From assembly GCF_030409415.1 (NCBI RefSeq), contig NZ_JAUFPW010000008.1, positions 124,001 to 188,000 of the forward strand: a stretch of DNA of 64,000 nt, read 5' to 3'. A program made the position numbers and the translations under genes. The notes beneath the pieces were generated by a model that saw nothing but the letters and a program-made list of their open reading frames with translations, made no database searches and had not been told where the DNA came from. Below, in pieces: positions 44,904-54,546 of this stretch. The DNA comes from Pedobacter aquatilis. Lineage in GTDB: Bacteria > Bacteroidota > Bacteroidia > Sphingobacteriales > Sphingobacteriaceae. Each line of letters opens with the position of its first letter. Within the stretch, counting starts at the first letter, position 1.

Positions 44904-45695
44904 ATGCCCGAAAGTATTTATAACTTTGATAAAGTAAGTTTACTTATTACTCACTATAATAGAAGCGAATCTCTTGAGAGACTTTTAAAAAATTTTAAAT
45001 CTTTAAAATGCTTTTTCGCCGATATTATTGTTTCTGATGATGGAAGTAATAAAGAAAATATTGAAAATTTATACAGGTTGAAAGACCTCTATCAATTCAA
45101 CTTAATAGAAACTCCAATCAATAGGGGCCTTGGAAATAACATTAATAAGGGCCAAGACGCTGTTAAAACACCTTACACACTTTACATACAAGAAGATTTT
45201 GTTCCTAAGCCTGCTTTTCCAGAGCATTTTGCTGATGCCCTAAATATTATGATAGAGGATAAACATTGGGATATGGTAACATTCTATTCATATTCTCCTT
45301 ATCCATATTTAAAAGAATATAAAAAGGGTTTTTCTGAAAAAATCTTCAAATCTAGCTGGTGGTATACAAATAACTTAAAATTTTATTTATACGGAGATCA
45401 CCCTCATTTAAGAATTAGCAATTTTTTTGAAAAATTTGGCAGATACAAAGAGGGTTTAAATGGTGATGAGACAGAACTTGAAATGAGCTTATCATTTATT
45501 AAAAATAATGGTAGATCATTATTTTATGACGATTTATACGGTTTATTAGATCAAGTTAATTCAGATATAGAGCCAAGTACCGCAACGTTTAGGCGTTCGT
45601 GGACACAAAGCAAAAATCCATTTATTTCAGCCTTGAGATGGTCCTATCTAAAATATAAGTTTGCCAAATTAAATTTTAAACTACTCAAAAAATAG
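44904..45695 (+). CDS. Glycosyltransferase, GT2-like, member 1 of a three-paralogue set
   Basis: The 263-aa cytosolic protein opens with VSLLITHYNRSESLERLL, a GT2-like entry, followed by VSDDGSN (first Asp region) and GLGNNINKGQDAVKTPY. The segment LYIQEDFVPKP stands where the DxD motif of GT2 enzymes lies. A set-specific C-terminal block holds GDHPHLRISNFFEKFGRY. It is closely similar to the genes at 45735 and 55762. Sugar and acceptor are unknown. It lies 39 nt before its nearest paralogue in the same operon. Confidence 0.83.
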   Translation: MPESIYNFDKVSLLITHYNRSESLERLLKNFKSLKCFFADIIVSDDGSNKENIENLYRLKDLYQFNLIETPINRGLGNNINKGQDAVKTPYTLYIQEDFVPKPAFPEHFADALNIMIEDKHWDMVTFYSYSPYPYLKEYKKGFSEKIFKSSWWYTNNLKFYLYGDHPHLRISNFFEKFGRYKEGLNGDETELEMSLSFIKNNGRSLFYDDLYGLLDQVNSDIEPSTATFRRSWTQSKNPFISALRWSYLKYKFAKLNFKLLKK

Positions 45696-45734
45696 TGACC
45701 CTATATCAATACAATTAGCCAACCACACTGATAA

Positions 45735-46535
45735 ATGAAAAATACTCAAAGTACAGATATATTGGACGTTACTCTACTTATTACACATTTTAATAGAAGC
45801 GAATCATTAGCAAGATTATTAAAGGTAATTAAGGAGCTAAATATTAATTTCTACGAAGTTATTGTTTGTGATGGTTACAGTAAAAAAGAACATATTGAGC
45901 ATATATTAAGATTACAAGAGGAATTTAAATTCACACTTAAAACCTCAACTAGTAACAAAGGCTTAGGAAATACTATTAATATGGGTCAGGATGCTGTCAA
46001 ATCGCCATACTTACTATACGTTCAAGAAGATTTTTATCCAAAACCGAAATTTAAACAAGCCTTAATTGATGGTCTGGAAATCTTTAAAAATGAGCCAAAG
46101 TGGGATATTATTAGATTTTATTCATTTCCATGGTCTCCTTTTCCTTATTTAAAGAATTATAAAAAGGGATTTTCTGAAATGAAGTTTAGCCTCTCACCTT
46201 TTTACATCAGTCATATAAAATTTTATGTTTACAGTGATCATCCTCATTTAAAACGTAAGTCATTTCCTCAAAAATTTGGAAGATATATTGAGTCTCCCAA
46301 AGGAGATGTAACTGAAATGGGAATGTGCAGGTCTTTCTTGAAAAATAACGGCAAGGGTTTGTTTTACACTGAACATAAGGAGCTTTTTGAGCATGATAAT
46401 AGTGACCATGAACCAGGGCTCTTTCGTCCTGATAAAATTAGGACTAAGAAATACTCTGACATAGCACCTTTATATTGGGCATATTTAAAATACAAAACTT
46501 TAAGAGAAACAGTTTTATACATTTTAAATAAATAA
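45735..46535 (+). CDS. Glycosyltransferase, GT2-like, member 2 of a three-paralogue set
   Basis: The 266-aa paralogue of the preceding gene has VTLLITHFNRSESLARLL, GLGNTINMGQDAVKSPY, LYVQEDFYPKP and SDHPHLKRKSFPQKFGRY. A difference is VCDGYSK in place of VSDDGS in the first acidic motif. This loses one Asp of the usual pair and could change donor binding or activity. It sits between member 1 and the flippase gene (42 nt). Confidence 0.82.
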   Translation: MKNTQSTDILDVTLLITHFNRSESLARLLKVIKELNINFYEVIVCDGYSKKEHIEHILRLQEEFKFTLKTSTSNKGLGNTINMGQDAVKSPYLLYVQEDFYPKPKFKQALIDGLEIFKNEPKWDIIRFYSFPWSPFPYLKNYKKGFSEMKFSLSPFYISHIKFYVYSDHPHLKRKSFPQKFGRYIESPKGDVTEMGMCRSFLKNNGKGLFYTEHKELFEHDNSDHEPGLFRPDKIRTKKYSDIAPLYWAYLKYKTLRETVLYILNK

Positions 46536-46577
46536 GTCACCATCTGCCTAAACAAAAACCTTTGATGCAAAAAATAA

Positions 46578-48014
46578 ATGAGTAATCAGAAAAAAGCGAT
46601 AAGTGGTGCGAAGTGGACGACCATTTCCACTGTTGTAAATACTGTACTTCAATTTACACAAGTGGCTATACTTGCCCGTTTATTAGAACCTACTTCTTTT
46701 GGTCTTGTAAGTATTAGCACATTAGTTATAAATTTTCTAAGCATCTTTGCCCACTTCGGATTTTCAAACTCGATTATTTATAAACAGGAAACTGATAAAG
46801 GGGTTTTATCAACAATATATTACATGAATATATTGATTGGTCTATTAATGTTCGTTGTAATTTATGCAACTACCCCACTCTTAGTAATGTATTATAAGGA
46901 GCCTAAACTTGCTGAAATTCTTAGGATTTCGGCCTTTTATTTTCCCATCGTTTTCTTGGGCCAGATATATAACATATTATTAGAAAAAGAACTTAAGTTC
47001 AAATCTTTAGCACTAACAGAAATCGTTTGTTCAATTTTAGGAACGTCTGTTACAATATTTTTTGCATATCAAGGCTATCAGGCAAAAGCATTGATTTTTG
47101 GTCTTCTGACGGCACAATTGACAAAAATGATTGTACAAAATATTATTGCCAGAGAGTATTTTTCTCCTATACGATATTTTAATTTAAGCAAGATTAAAGA
47201 ACATTTACGATTTGGGATTTTCAATATCGGCGACAGTTTATTAGGTTTTGCAAATAGTAATTTGGATACAATTTTAATAGGTGGGATTTTGGATGTTAAA
47301 CAACTGGGATATTATACCATAGCATCACAAATTGCAGTTTATCCGGTAGCTAGACTCTCACCTATAATTATTCAAATTTCATATCCAATTATGGCAAAGC
47401 TAAATGGAGAACTGGCTAAAATTAAAAGTGCTTATTTAAAAATTATTGACTTTCTTGCCTATTGCAATGTACCGCTACTGGCAGGGCTATTTTTAATGGC
47501 TTATAATGTAATTCCAATTATTTACGGACCAGGATGGGATGAAACGATACCTTTAATAAAAATCTTCGTGTTTATGGGTATTACTTCTTGTTTAATGTTT
47601 CCACTATCCACTGTAGCCTACTCTACAGGAAAGCCGAATCTATTATTTTATCTAAATTTAGTAACACTAATTATAAAGTTTCCAATTATATATATTGTAG
47701 CAACTCATTTCGGAATAATAGGTATCGCAGTTGGCTATCTTCTATCAACGGTCATTACACTTATTTTAAATTTCTTATTGATACAATATATGATTGGTGA
47801 TTTCTTTAAGCAATTTTTGGTGAATTTTGCTAAACCTGTAATTTTCAGTTTAATAATGGCAGCAGTAATTTTAACCTACAAATATTTTATTGGGAACGAA
47901 GGAATTCTAAATACAATTATACAAATAGCATTGGGTGGAATTGTTTACGCTGCTTTAACTTTGAAATACAAACTTTCGTGGAGTGAGATAATGAATCTGA
48001 GACAATCTTTATAA
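46578..48014 (+). CDS. Wzx/WzxC-type lipid-linked oligosaccharide flippase
   Basis: The 478-aa inner-membrane protein has about 14 predicted helices and no soluble domain. The N-terminus KKAISGAKWTTISTVVNTVL and ARLLEPTSFGLVSIST are typical of the WzxC/RfbX branch of the MOP superfamily. It should move undecaprenyl-linked repeat units to the periplasmic face, where a Wzy polymerase (probably 57303) acts. It lies in the rightward operon between glycosyltransferase genes. Confidence 0.92.
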   Translation: MSNQKKAISGAKWTTISTVVNTVLQFTQVAILARLLEPTSFGLVSISTLVINFLSIFAHFGFSNSIIYKQETDKGVLSTIYYMNILIGLLMFVVIYATTPLLVMYYKEPKLAEILRISAFYFPIVFLGQIYNILLEKELKFKSLALTEIVCSILGTSVTIFFAYQGYQAKALIFGLLTAQLTKMIVQNIIAREYFSPIRYFNLSKIKEHLRFGIFNIGDSLLGFANSNLDTILIGGILDVKQLGYYTIASQIAVYPVARLSPIIIQISYPIMAKLNGELAKIKSAYLKIIDFLAYCNVPLLAGLFLMAYNVIPIIYGPGWDETIPLIKIFVFMGITSCLMFPLSTVAYSTGKPNLLFYLNLVTLIIKFPIIYIVATHFGIIGIAVGYLLSTVITLILNFLLIQYMIGDFFKQFLVNFAKPVIFSLIMAAVILTYKYFIGNEGILNTIIQIALGGIVYAALTLKYKLSWSEIMNLRQSL

Positions 48015-48047
48015 TTTATTTGCTAATTAGCTATTTACTTAAGTAAA

Positions 48048-48938
48048 ATGAAACATCAAGATACCATTTCTATAATTTGCATTTGTGATAACCATTATGC
48101 AATATTACTTGCTGCGCTAATCAAATCAGTAGAAATAAACCATCTAACGGATGAAAAATTGGAATTTTATATTGTTGAAGACAATATTTCATCAAAAAAT
48201 AAAGCTAGAATAAATACTGCTAAAAAGAACGATACTATAATACACTGGTTAGAAATGAAGCAATGCATCCCAACAGGCTTCAAACTTCCAATAGATAAAA
48301 GTAGTTTGCCTTTAAATATATACGTTAGACTTTTTATCCCTAGTTTTATTAATGAAGAAAGAATAAAGAACATATTATTCTTAGATGTTGATATGATTAT
48401 GCTTGAAGATGTTAGCAAGTTATGGAACACAGATATAGGTACTAATATTGTTGCAGCAGTACAAGATCAGTTTATACAAGTTGTAGATAAGTGGGGTGGA
48501 ATTACAAATTATGAGGCACTTGGTATTGAAAAAGAAAGTAAATATTTTAATGCTGGGTTAATGCTTATAGATTTAAAACGATGGAGAGCGGAAGATCTTA
48601 CTAATAAAGTGATTGATGCAATAACTAAATACAAGGAATTTGCACTATTTCAAGATCAATATGGTTTAAATGTAGCATTAGCTAACAAATGGTTTGAATT
48701 AGATCCGCTCTGGAACAGATTTGCTTATTCTGAAGAGGAGAAACCTTACCTAATTCATTTTACAGGAAGAAAGCCGATTTATAAAAGTTATGAATTTAGT
48801 GAACATTACAAAAGCTTATTTTTTAAATATCTAGCGCAAACCGGTTGGAAAAACTTTAAGCAGATTAGCGAAACAACAAGGTATGTAAAGAAAATCAGTA
48901 ATATTTTCGAAAAGTTTAAGAATCTAATTGGTATTTAA
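48048..48938 (+). CDS. GT8-family glycosyltransferase
   Basis: The 296-aa retaining enzyme has the GT8 start ISIICICDNHYAILLAALIKS, the metal-binding DxD in ILFLDVDMIML near residue 108, KYFNAGLMLIDLKRW near 165 and FQDQYGLNVALANKW near 200. HFTGRKPIYK near 245 supplies the second metal ligand. Family members add glucose or galactose to lipopolysaccharide or other glycans. Its stop codon directly abuts the stop of the opposite GMC gene, with no base between. Confidence 0.93.
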   Translation: MKHQDTISIICICDNHYAILLAALIKSVEINHLTDEKLEFYIVEDNISSKNKARINTAKKNDTIIHWLEMKQCIPTGFKLPIDKSSLPLNIYVRLFIPSFINEERIKNILFLDVDMIMLEDVSKLWNTDIGTNIVAAVQDQFIQVVDKWGGITNYEALGIEKESKYFNAGLMLIDLKRWRAEDLTNKVIDAITKYKEFALFQDQYGLNVALANKWFELDPLWNRFAYSEEEKPYLIHFTGRKPIYKSYEFSEHYKSLFFKYLAQTGWKNFKQISETTRYVKKISNIFEKFKNLIGI

Positions 48939-50606
48939 TTACAAGATATTGTTCTTTAAAGCTGAAACTGCATAATCACAAGCTCTAGCTGTTAATGCCA
49001 TATATGTTAGAGATGGATTTTGGCAGGCGGAAGAGGTCATACAGCTTCCATCAGTAATAAATACATTTTTAACAGCATGGATTTGATTAAATTCATTTAA
49101 TACAGATGTTTTTGGATCTCTTCCCATTCGAGCAGTTCCCATTTCATGAATTGTTGTTCCTCCAGGTTTATGATAATTAAAAGCGGCCGCTTTAAAGCCG
49201 GCACTTTCAAGCATTTCTAAACAAGTATTTTGAATGTCTTTCATCATTTTATCTTCATTCTCATGAAATGAAAAATTTATTTTAACAATCGGAAAACCCC
49301 ATTTATCTTTTTCAGTATCATGTAAACTTATTTTATTTTCATAATAAGGCAAACATTCTCCCCAACCGGCCATCCAAACTGTCCACTTCCCCGGAGCAGT
49401 TAATTTTGATTTAAAATCGGCGCCAAACCCTTCAAGTTCACCACCTAAATCCAATACTTCCTGTCGCTCTCCATCACCCTGAATGTTGTATCCACCCTTA
49501 AAATCTAAGTTTTCGTTTTCGGCTAAATTCCTGTATCTGGGTATTAAAAAACCACAGGGCCTTCTACCTTTGTAATAATTATCTTTAAACCCGTCATGAA
49601 CTCCCCACGCACCGGCAGATGAATGATGATCCATTAAGTTGTGACCAAGTTCCCCACTATCATTCCCTAAACCATTTGGAAAACGTTTAGATTTAGAATT
49701 TAATAAAATTGATGCTGTAGCAATTGTAGATGCATTAAGAAAGATAATCTTTGAATTAAAAATTATACTTTCGTTCGTGTTTGCATCAACAATTTTAACA
49801 CCTTCGGCCTTATTTGTTTGGTCGTTATAAATTACTTCGGTTACAATAGAATTTGGTCTTAGTGTAAGATTTCCTGTAGCTTTTGCCATAGGTATGGTGG
49901 AACTATTGCTACTGAAATAACCTCCAAAGGGACATCCTCTTGTGCATAAATTTCTATTCATACAAGTCCCCCGATTGTCCCAACCCTTTGTTAAATTAGC
50001 AACCCGAGCAATTGTTAAAACTCGTTTTTGCTTTTCCATAATAGAATTACCTAAGTGGCTTTCGATACAATTCAGAGACATTGGTGGCAGAAAGTTCCCA
50101 TCCGGTAAGTGCGGTAAATTTTCCTTTTGGCCACTAACTCCTATAACTGACTCTACATAATCGTACCACTTAGCAATGTCTTTATATCTTATTGGCCAAT
50201 CTACAGCAATTCCATTTTTAACATTAGATTCAAAATCTAAATCACTCCAGCGGTAACACTGCCTACCCCATGTTAGCGAACGTCCGCCTACTTGATATCC
50301 TCTAAACCAATTAAATGGCTTTTCCTGAATATAAGGGTTATCCTTATCACTTACAAAAAAATGCTTATCTGCAGGAGAATAAACATTGCTATGCACCGGA
50401 TCTATTTCTCTATCCTTCAAAGTATTATTCATCCCGTTTTTAAAATCCCATGGATTCAATGTAGCGGTTGGATAATCTTTAATGTGTTCTACGTTTCTTC
50501 CTCTCTCAAGCAATAACGTTTTTAGCCCTTTTTTACACAATTCCATTGCTGCCCAACCACCGCTAATTCCAGATCCTACTACAATTGCATCGTAAGTATT
50601 TTCCAT
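48939..50606 (-). CDS. GMC-family oxidoreductase
   Basis: This 555-aa FAD enzyme has the Rossmann motif YDAIVVGSGISGGWAA (5-20), ERGRNVEHIKDYP, and GGRSLTWGRQCYRW around residue 110. A Cys-containing NRNLCTRGCPFGG segment lies near 220 and the C-terminal GMC motif GTTIHEMGTARMGRDP near 490. The final CQNPSLTYMALTARA contacts FAD. It resembles sugar dehydrogenases of the gluconate/glucoside 3-dehydrogenase type, oxidising a sugar ring hydroxyl with electrons going to a cytochrome or quinone. It is downstream of its small partner (22 nt) and has no signal peptide, so export with the partner is inferred. Confidence 0.9.
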   Translation of the reverse strand: MENTYDAIVVGSGISGGWAAMELCKKGLKTLLLERGRNVEHIKDYPTATLNPWDFKNGMNNTLKDREIDPVHSNVYSPADKHFFVSDKDNPYIQEKPFNWFRGYQVGGRSLTWGRQCYRWSDLDFESNVKNGIAVDWPIRYKDIAKWYDYVESVIGVSGQKENLPHLPDGNFLPPMSLNCIESHLGNSIMEKQKRVLTIARVANLTKGWDNRGTCMNRNLCTRGCPFGGYFSSNSSTIPMAKATGNLTLRPNSIVTEVIYNDQTNKAEGVKIVDANTNESIIFNSKIIFLNASTIATASILLNSKSKRFPNGLGNDSGELGHNLMDHHSSAGAWGVHDGFKDNYYKGRRPCGFLIPRYRNLAENENLDFKGGYNIQGDGERQEVLDLGGELEGFGADFKSKLTAPGKWTVWMAGWGECLPYYENKISLHDTEKDKWGFPIVKINFSFHENEDKMMKDIQNTCLEMLESAGFKAAAFNYHKPGGTTIHEMGTARMGRDPKTSVLNEFNQIHAVKNVFITDGSCMTSSACQNPSLTYMALTARACDYAVSALKNNIL

Positions 50607-50628
50607 TTTATAATCAATTATTTAAATA

Positions 50629-51204
50629 CTATTTTGTGGCCCAAGATTTTTGATTTCTCCTTAATGGAATACAGGCTTCGTAGTGTACGGGTATATAATC
50701 ATATGCTAATCCTTTAGTTGCGCCTAATTTTGAGCTGGCATAACCTTCAATCGTTAAGCTTTTAAGTTTAGAGAAAAAAGATTGTCCGAAGATTTTGTCG
50801 TTAATTTTGTTAAAAATATGGATGCGATAGATATCTGATGTTTCAAAGTATTTAAGTACATCTATTCTTTCATCATCATTACATTTGAAAAATGTTTTAT
50901 TGTACTTATCTAAAGTATAATTTTCCAAATCATTTAATCCATTTAAAAATTTATGCTGTACTCTGGATTCGGTGCAATTAAATAAAACATTAACTATAAA
51001 ATTCTCCACACCTGCTGCTTTAGCACCTGGAGTATCAGTAGTAGGAATTATGGTTTCAGCTAACTCGGCTATTAGAGGCTTGTAAGAAAATAAAACCTTT
51101 GCATCTATATCTTTATTAAGGCTAAACCATTTATAAGCTGAAAAAGACGATACACCAACTATACATACACCTAAGAAACTCTTTAGAGATGTTCTTCTAT
51201 TCAT
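50629..51204 (-). CDS. Gluconate 2-dehydrogenase subunit 3 family protein
   Basis: The 191-aa protein begins MNRRTSLKSFLGVCIVGVSS, a twin-arginine-type signal with one hydrophobic stretch. AELAETIIPTTDTPGAKAAG near residues 47-66 is the hallmark of the subunit-3 family, and the rest is helical. Members partner GMC dehydrogenases and guide them through the Tat pathway. It is first in a two-gene operon with the GMC enzyme. The gene begins 138 nt from the divergent GT2 start. Confidence 0.88.
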   Translation of the reverse strand: MNRRTSLKSFLGVCIVGVSSFSAYKWFSLNKDIDAKVLFSYKPLIAELAETIIPTTDTPGAKAAGVENFIVNVLFNCTESRVQHKFLNGLNDLENYTLDKYNKTFFKCNDDERIDVLKYFETSDIYRIHIFNKINDKIFGQSFFSKLKSLTIEGYASSKLGATKGLAYDYIPVHYEACIPLRRNQKSWATK

Positions 51205-51341
51205 GAATCAAAATGTTTGGGAATTGGTGTAAATATAGTTATTATTGCAAACTATCAGAATATTTTGTTGCCCCCAATTTAAATGTTTGCTATATTATTT
51301 GCATCTTTATTTTTCTAAATGTAAAACTTCCCTTTACTTAC

Positions 51342-52205
51342 ATGAACATATTCAACAATCCCGTTTGGTTTAAAGATTTTGATTTCCAGTATGAAAAATT
51401 TGAGGATATTCCTCAACAGGTTTTTGACAACATAAATCAAGACTTGGATAAAATAGTTGGAGAAAATCCTTTAGTTACAATTTTAATTTCTGCTTGGAAT
51501 GAAGAAGTAAATATTTTGAGGTGCATTTCAAGTCTTTCGAAAACAAAATGTAATTTCCCTATTGAGATAATTGTTGTTAATAATAATTCGAAAGATAAAA
51601 CACAACACACGATAGATAAGCTGCATGTAAAAGGATTATTTGAGCAAAAACAGGGTTGTGGCCCTGCTCGTCAATTTGGGCAAGAAAATGCTAAAGGAAA
51701 ATATGTACTTCTTGCAGATGCAGATTGTTTTTATCCTTCTTGTTGGGTAGAGGAAATGACAAAAGTGCTGAAGAAAGAAAATGTTGTTTGTGTTTATGGA
51801 CGCTATTCCTTTATTAGTGAGGAAGGTTATCCAAGGTGGCAATTATTCTTCCTGGAAAAAATGAAGGATATTATAGCTGAATTCAGACAAATTAACAGAC
51901 CATATTTTAATGCATATGGTTTAAGCATGGGATATGTTAGAGAGCTTGGATTAAAAGTTGGGTTTATTGAAACTAACTTTTGGGGCGATGATGGTCAACT
52001 ATGCTTAGGGCTTATGAAATATGGTAAGGTAAAGCAAGTACGAAGTAACAAAGCAAGAGTTTGGACTGGTCCTAGAACATTACAAAGAGATGGTTCATTC
52101 GTTAACGCATTAAAAAACAGATTAAAGAAAGAAACAAAACGTTTCTTCAGGAATTTTAATTCTAAACTTCCTGAAGATGCTGTTCACGAATCGAAAAAAA
52201 TTTAG
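51342..52205 (+). CDS. GT2-family glycosyltransferase
   Basis: I choose the ATG at 51342 (287 aa). The frame extends back to 51213, but those 43 residues are hydrophobic, unlike the family, and read through the intergenic region. The GT2 start is VTILISAWNEEVNILRCI near residue 43. VVNNNSKDKT and the DxD-type LLADADCFYPS near 118 follow, and FWGDDGQLCLGLMKYGKV near 220 is the acceptor-side motif. The last 30 residues are basic. It is monocistronic, divergent from the GMC pair and convergent with the GT4 gene (2 nt between stops). Confidence 0.88.
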   Translation: MNIFNNPVWFKDFDFQYEKFEDIPQQVFDNINQDLDKIVGENPLVTILISAWNEEVNILRCISSLSKTKCNFPIEIIVVNNNSKDKTQHTIDKLHVKGLFEQKQGCGPARQFGQENAKGKYVLLADADCFYPSCWVEEMTKVLKKENVVCVYGRYSFISEEGYPRWQLFFLEKMKDIIAEFRQINRPYFNAYGLSMGYVRELGLKVGFIETNFWGDDGQLCLGLMKYGKVKQVRSNKARVWTGPRTLQRDGSFVNALKNRLKKETKRFFRNFNSKLPEDAVHESKKI

Positions 52206-52207
52206 CA

Positions 52208-53326
52208 TTATTGAGCTACAAGTTCATCATAAATTTTCTCAATCTTTCTTGTCATTATAGATACGCTAAATTCTTCTAGAATTGTTTTCCCGGCATTGCT
52301 ACCAATTTTTATTCGAAGTTGCTCATCTTTTGCAACCAAAGTTAGGGTTTCTGCAAGTTGCTTAGGATTTTGAACCGGAACAAGCATTCCGTTTTCGCCA
52401 GTTTTGATAACTTCCTTTGCCCCATCAATAGCCGTTACAACAACAGCTTTATTCATAGCCATAGCTTCCAACATGCCAATTGGAAGTCCTTCCCAAAGGG
52501 ATGGTAGACAATAAATATCAATTGCATTCAATATGTTTGGAACATCTTGTCTGAAATTTATAAAAATTATTTTCGAATAAACATTAAGTTCTTTAGCAAG
52601 ATTTATCGCATCTTCTTTTAATTCACCATCGCCAACAAAAAGAAATTTAATGTCTAGGTCTTCGGGTAATAATGCAATTGCTCTCACTAAAGTTAAAGGG
52701 TCTTTTTGCTTAGTCATTCGAACAACGTATCCTACTAGAATAGTTGATGGCTCGATATTGAGTTCTTTTCTAATATCAGGGAAATTTCCTTTGGGATTAT
52801 ATTTTTTAAGGTTAATACCATATTTTACAACCTTTGCTCTCTTCATTTCAAATTGCTTACTAGCATCATTTAAATTATTATCTGAAACGCAAATTGTTAG
52901 GTTAGCTTTATTAACTAAAAATTTTTCACCCTGAATTCTTAAGTTTTTTAAGAGAAAATTTTGATCAGGATGAAAGGACCAACCGTGAACAGTATAAGCA
53001 ATAGGGATATTAAGCTTTTTGGCGCTTTGAAAGGTATTTGAATTCGCTCTGGTACCATGAGCGTGTACTAAATCAATTTTTTCAGAAACTAGAATTTCCT
53101 TAACGGCAGCCCATTTAGTGAAATCGAAAGGTTTTTCTGTTTCAATAACATAGGTTTTAATCCCCATTTCTTTCATTCTATCTACCATAGGGCCATAAGT
53201 GAATGAAAGAACAATGCTTTCGTATTTATCTTTATCTAGTTCTTCAACTAGATCTAATACATGTGATTCCCCTCCCCCAATTTTACCTTGTCTTATGGTC
53301 TGAAGTATCTTAATCCTATTATTCAT
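52208..53326 (-). CDS. GT4-family glycosyltransferase
   Basis: The 372-aa GT-B enzyme has an N-terminal GKIGGGESHVLDLVEEL near residue 15, the donor domain GYVVRMTKQKDPLTLVRAI near 200, and YCLPSLWEGLPIGMLEAMAM near 274-293 with the EGLP..E motif of GT4. VVVTAIDGAKEVI follows. It is cytosolic and is the last gene of the long leftward operon that starts at 61425. Sugar specificity cannot be read. Confidence 0.93.
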   Translation of the reverse strand: MNNRIKILQTIRQGKIGGGESHVLDLVEELDKDKYESIVLSFTYGPMVDRMKEMGIKTYVIETEKPFDFTKWAAVKEILVSEKIDLVHAHGTRANSNTFQSAKKLNIPIAYTVHGWSFHPDQNFLLKNLRIQGEKFLVNKANLTICVSDNNLNDASKQFEMKRAKVVKYGINLKKYNPKGNFPDIRKELNIEPSTILVGYVVRMTKQKDPLTLVRAIALLPEDLDIKFLFVGDGELKEDAINLAKELNVYSKIIFINFRQDVPNILNAIDIYCLPSLWEGLPIGMLEAMAMNKAVVVTAIDGAKEVIKTGENGMLVPVQNPKQLAETLTLVAKDEQLRIKIGSNAGKTILEEFSVSIMTRKIEKIYDELVAQ

Positions 53327-53355
53327 TTTACAACGATGATTTACTTATCTAAAAA

Positions 53356-54543
53356 TCAATTTGATTTAATATCATTAATGCTAGACTGCTGATCGTGCTT
53401 GGTAGCCACAGAAATCTGATTGGCCTTGTTTGCTTTTATTAAAGCTAATACCTGAAAAAAAACAAATTTTGGAACGCTTTTCAGCGAATCGTATATTCTT
53501 TTATCAGCATTAAAATTAGCTAACGACTTATAAAATATAAATATAAATACCAAGCCAGATAGTATCCATGCAATTATAGCTAAAGGCATAATAAAAATAC
53601 TTACTAAAAAACAAATTGCAGACAACGCAAAAAGAATAAAAAGTGGTGGTCTTAATAACATAATGCTAAACAAAAACTGATTTTTGTTTAGATTTAAAAT
53701 ACTGGTCATATTTAATTTAAGTCCTAGTTTAAAAAACTTAAACCATGTGTTTATCCATCTAGCTCTTTGCTTAACAAGTTGTTCTGATTTTGATGTCTTT
53801 TCATCATAAACAATCGCCTTTTCGGCAAAAGCAATTCTAAGTTTCCTTTTTAAAATTTCGTATTGCAAAATTTTATCAAATCCGGCACCACTTGTTTTTA
53901 ATTCTTGCAAACAATCTTTGTAAAGCGCAACAGTAAATGCCATACCAGATCCGGATAATGAAGCAGAAGAACCATTATCAAAAAGTAGTTGTCTATCAGT
54001 ATATCTATAATAAATATCACCTGCAGCATCTAAACATGCATATTGAGTATTTAGATTCTTTTCTTCACGAATTCCTTGTACAGCCTGAAATCCTTGGTTA
54101 AAACTATAATTTAGCTCATTCAAGTATTCACTATGAACAAGATTATCACTATCTATTATTGTTAATCGATTATGGGGTCTTTTAAAATTATCAATCGCAT
54201 AGAAATGTGATTTTATATTACTCGCTAATTCAACTTCTGGACGAAGAACAACGACCTTGTCATTATCAAAATTTAACTCGGAAATATCGCAGTTGTCTGC
54301 CACAACATAAATCAAATAGTTATTATAATTTAATTTTAAAATAGAATCTACAGCCATTGGAACCAAAGTTGTTTGCTGATATGCTGTAACTATGATCGCG
54401 TAGTCTGCTTCTATTACCGAATTATTAATTGCTCTTTTTGATTTTCTAGTAAAACGTTGTGTAAGAAATAAAATAAATGGAAATACTAAATGAATAGCAA
54501 TTAATGCCTGAAATAAAATAAATATGATTGAACCAAAATTCAT
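53356..54543 (-). CDS. Membrane GT2-family glycosyltransferase
   Basis: The 395-aa protein has an N-terminal membrane helix (about 3-27), a GT2 domain (about 45-270) and two C-terminal helices (about 295-345). The domain begins YAIIVTAYQQTTLVPMAVDS and carries LTIIDSDNLVHSEYL as the DxD motif and SLSGSGMAFTVALYK. QRARWINTWFKFF near residue 260 matches the QxxRW signature of processive synthases. It probably extends the lipid-linked glycan at the membrane. It lies 3 nt after the next upstream gene. Confidence 0.88.
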   Translation of the reverse strand: MNFGSIIFILFQALIAIHLVFPFILFLTQRFTRKSKRAINNSVIEADYAIIVTAYQQTTLVPMAVDSILKLNYNNYLIYVVADNCDISELNFDNDKVVVLRPEVELASNIKSHFYAIDNFKRPHNRLTIIDSDNLVHSEYLNELNYSFNQGFQAVQGIREEKNLNTQYACLDAAGDIYYRYTDRQLLFDNGSSASLSGSGMAFTVALYKDCLQELKTSGAGFDKILQYEILKRKLRIAFAEKAIVYDEKTSKSEQLVKQRARWINTWFKFFKLGLKLNMTSILNLNKNQFLFSIMLLRPPLFILFALSAICFLVSIFIMPLAIIAWILSGLVFIFIFYKSLANFNADKRIYDSLKSVPKFVFFQVLALIKANKANQISVATKHDQQSSINDIKSN

Positions 54544-54546
54544 CCT

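Noticed and set aside
51213..51341. N-terminal extension of the GT2 gene at 51342
   Set aside because: The added 43 residues are hydrophobic, Cys/Tyr-rich and unlike the family; they read through intergenic sequence next to the divergent gene.
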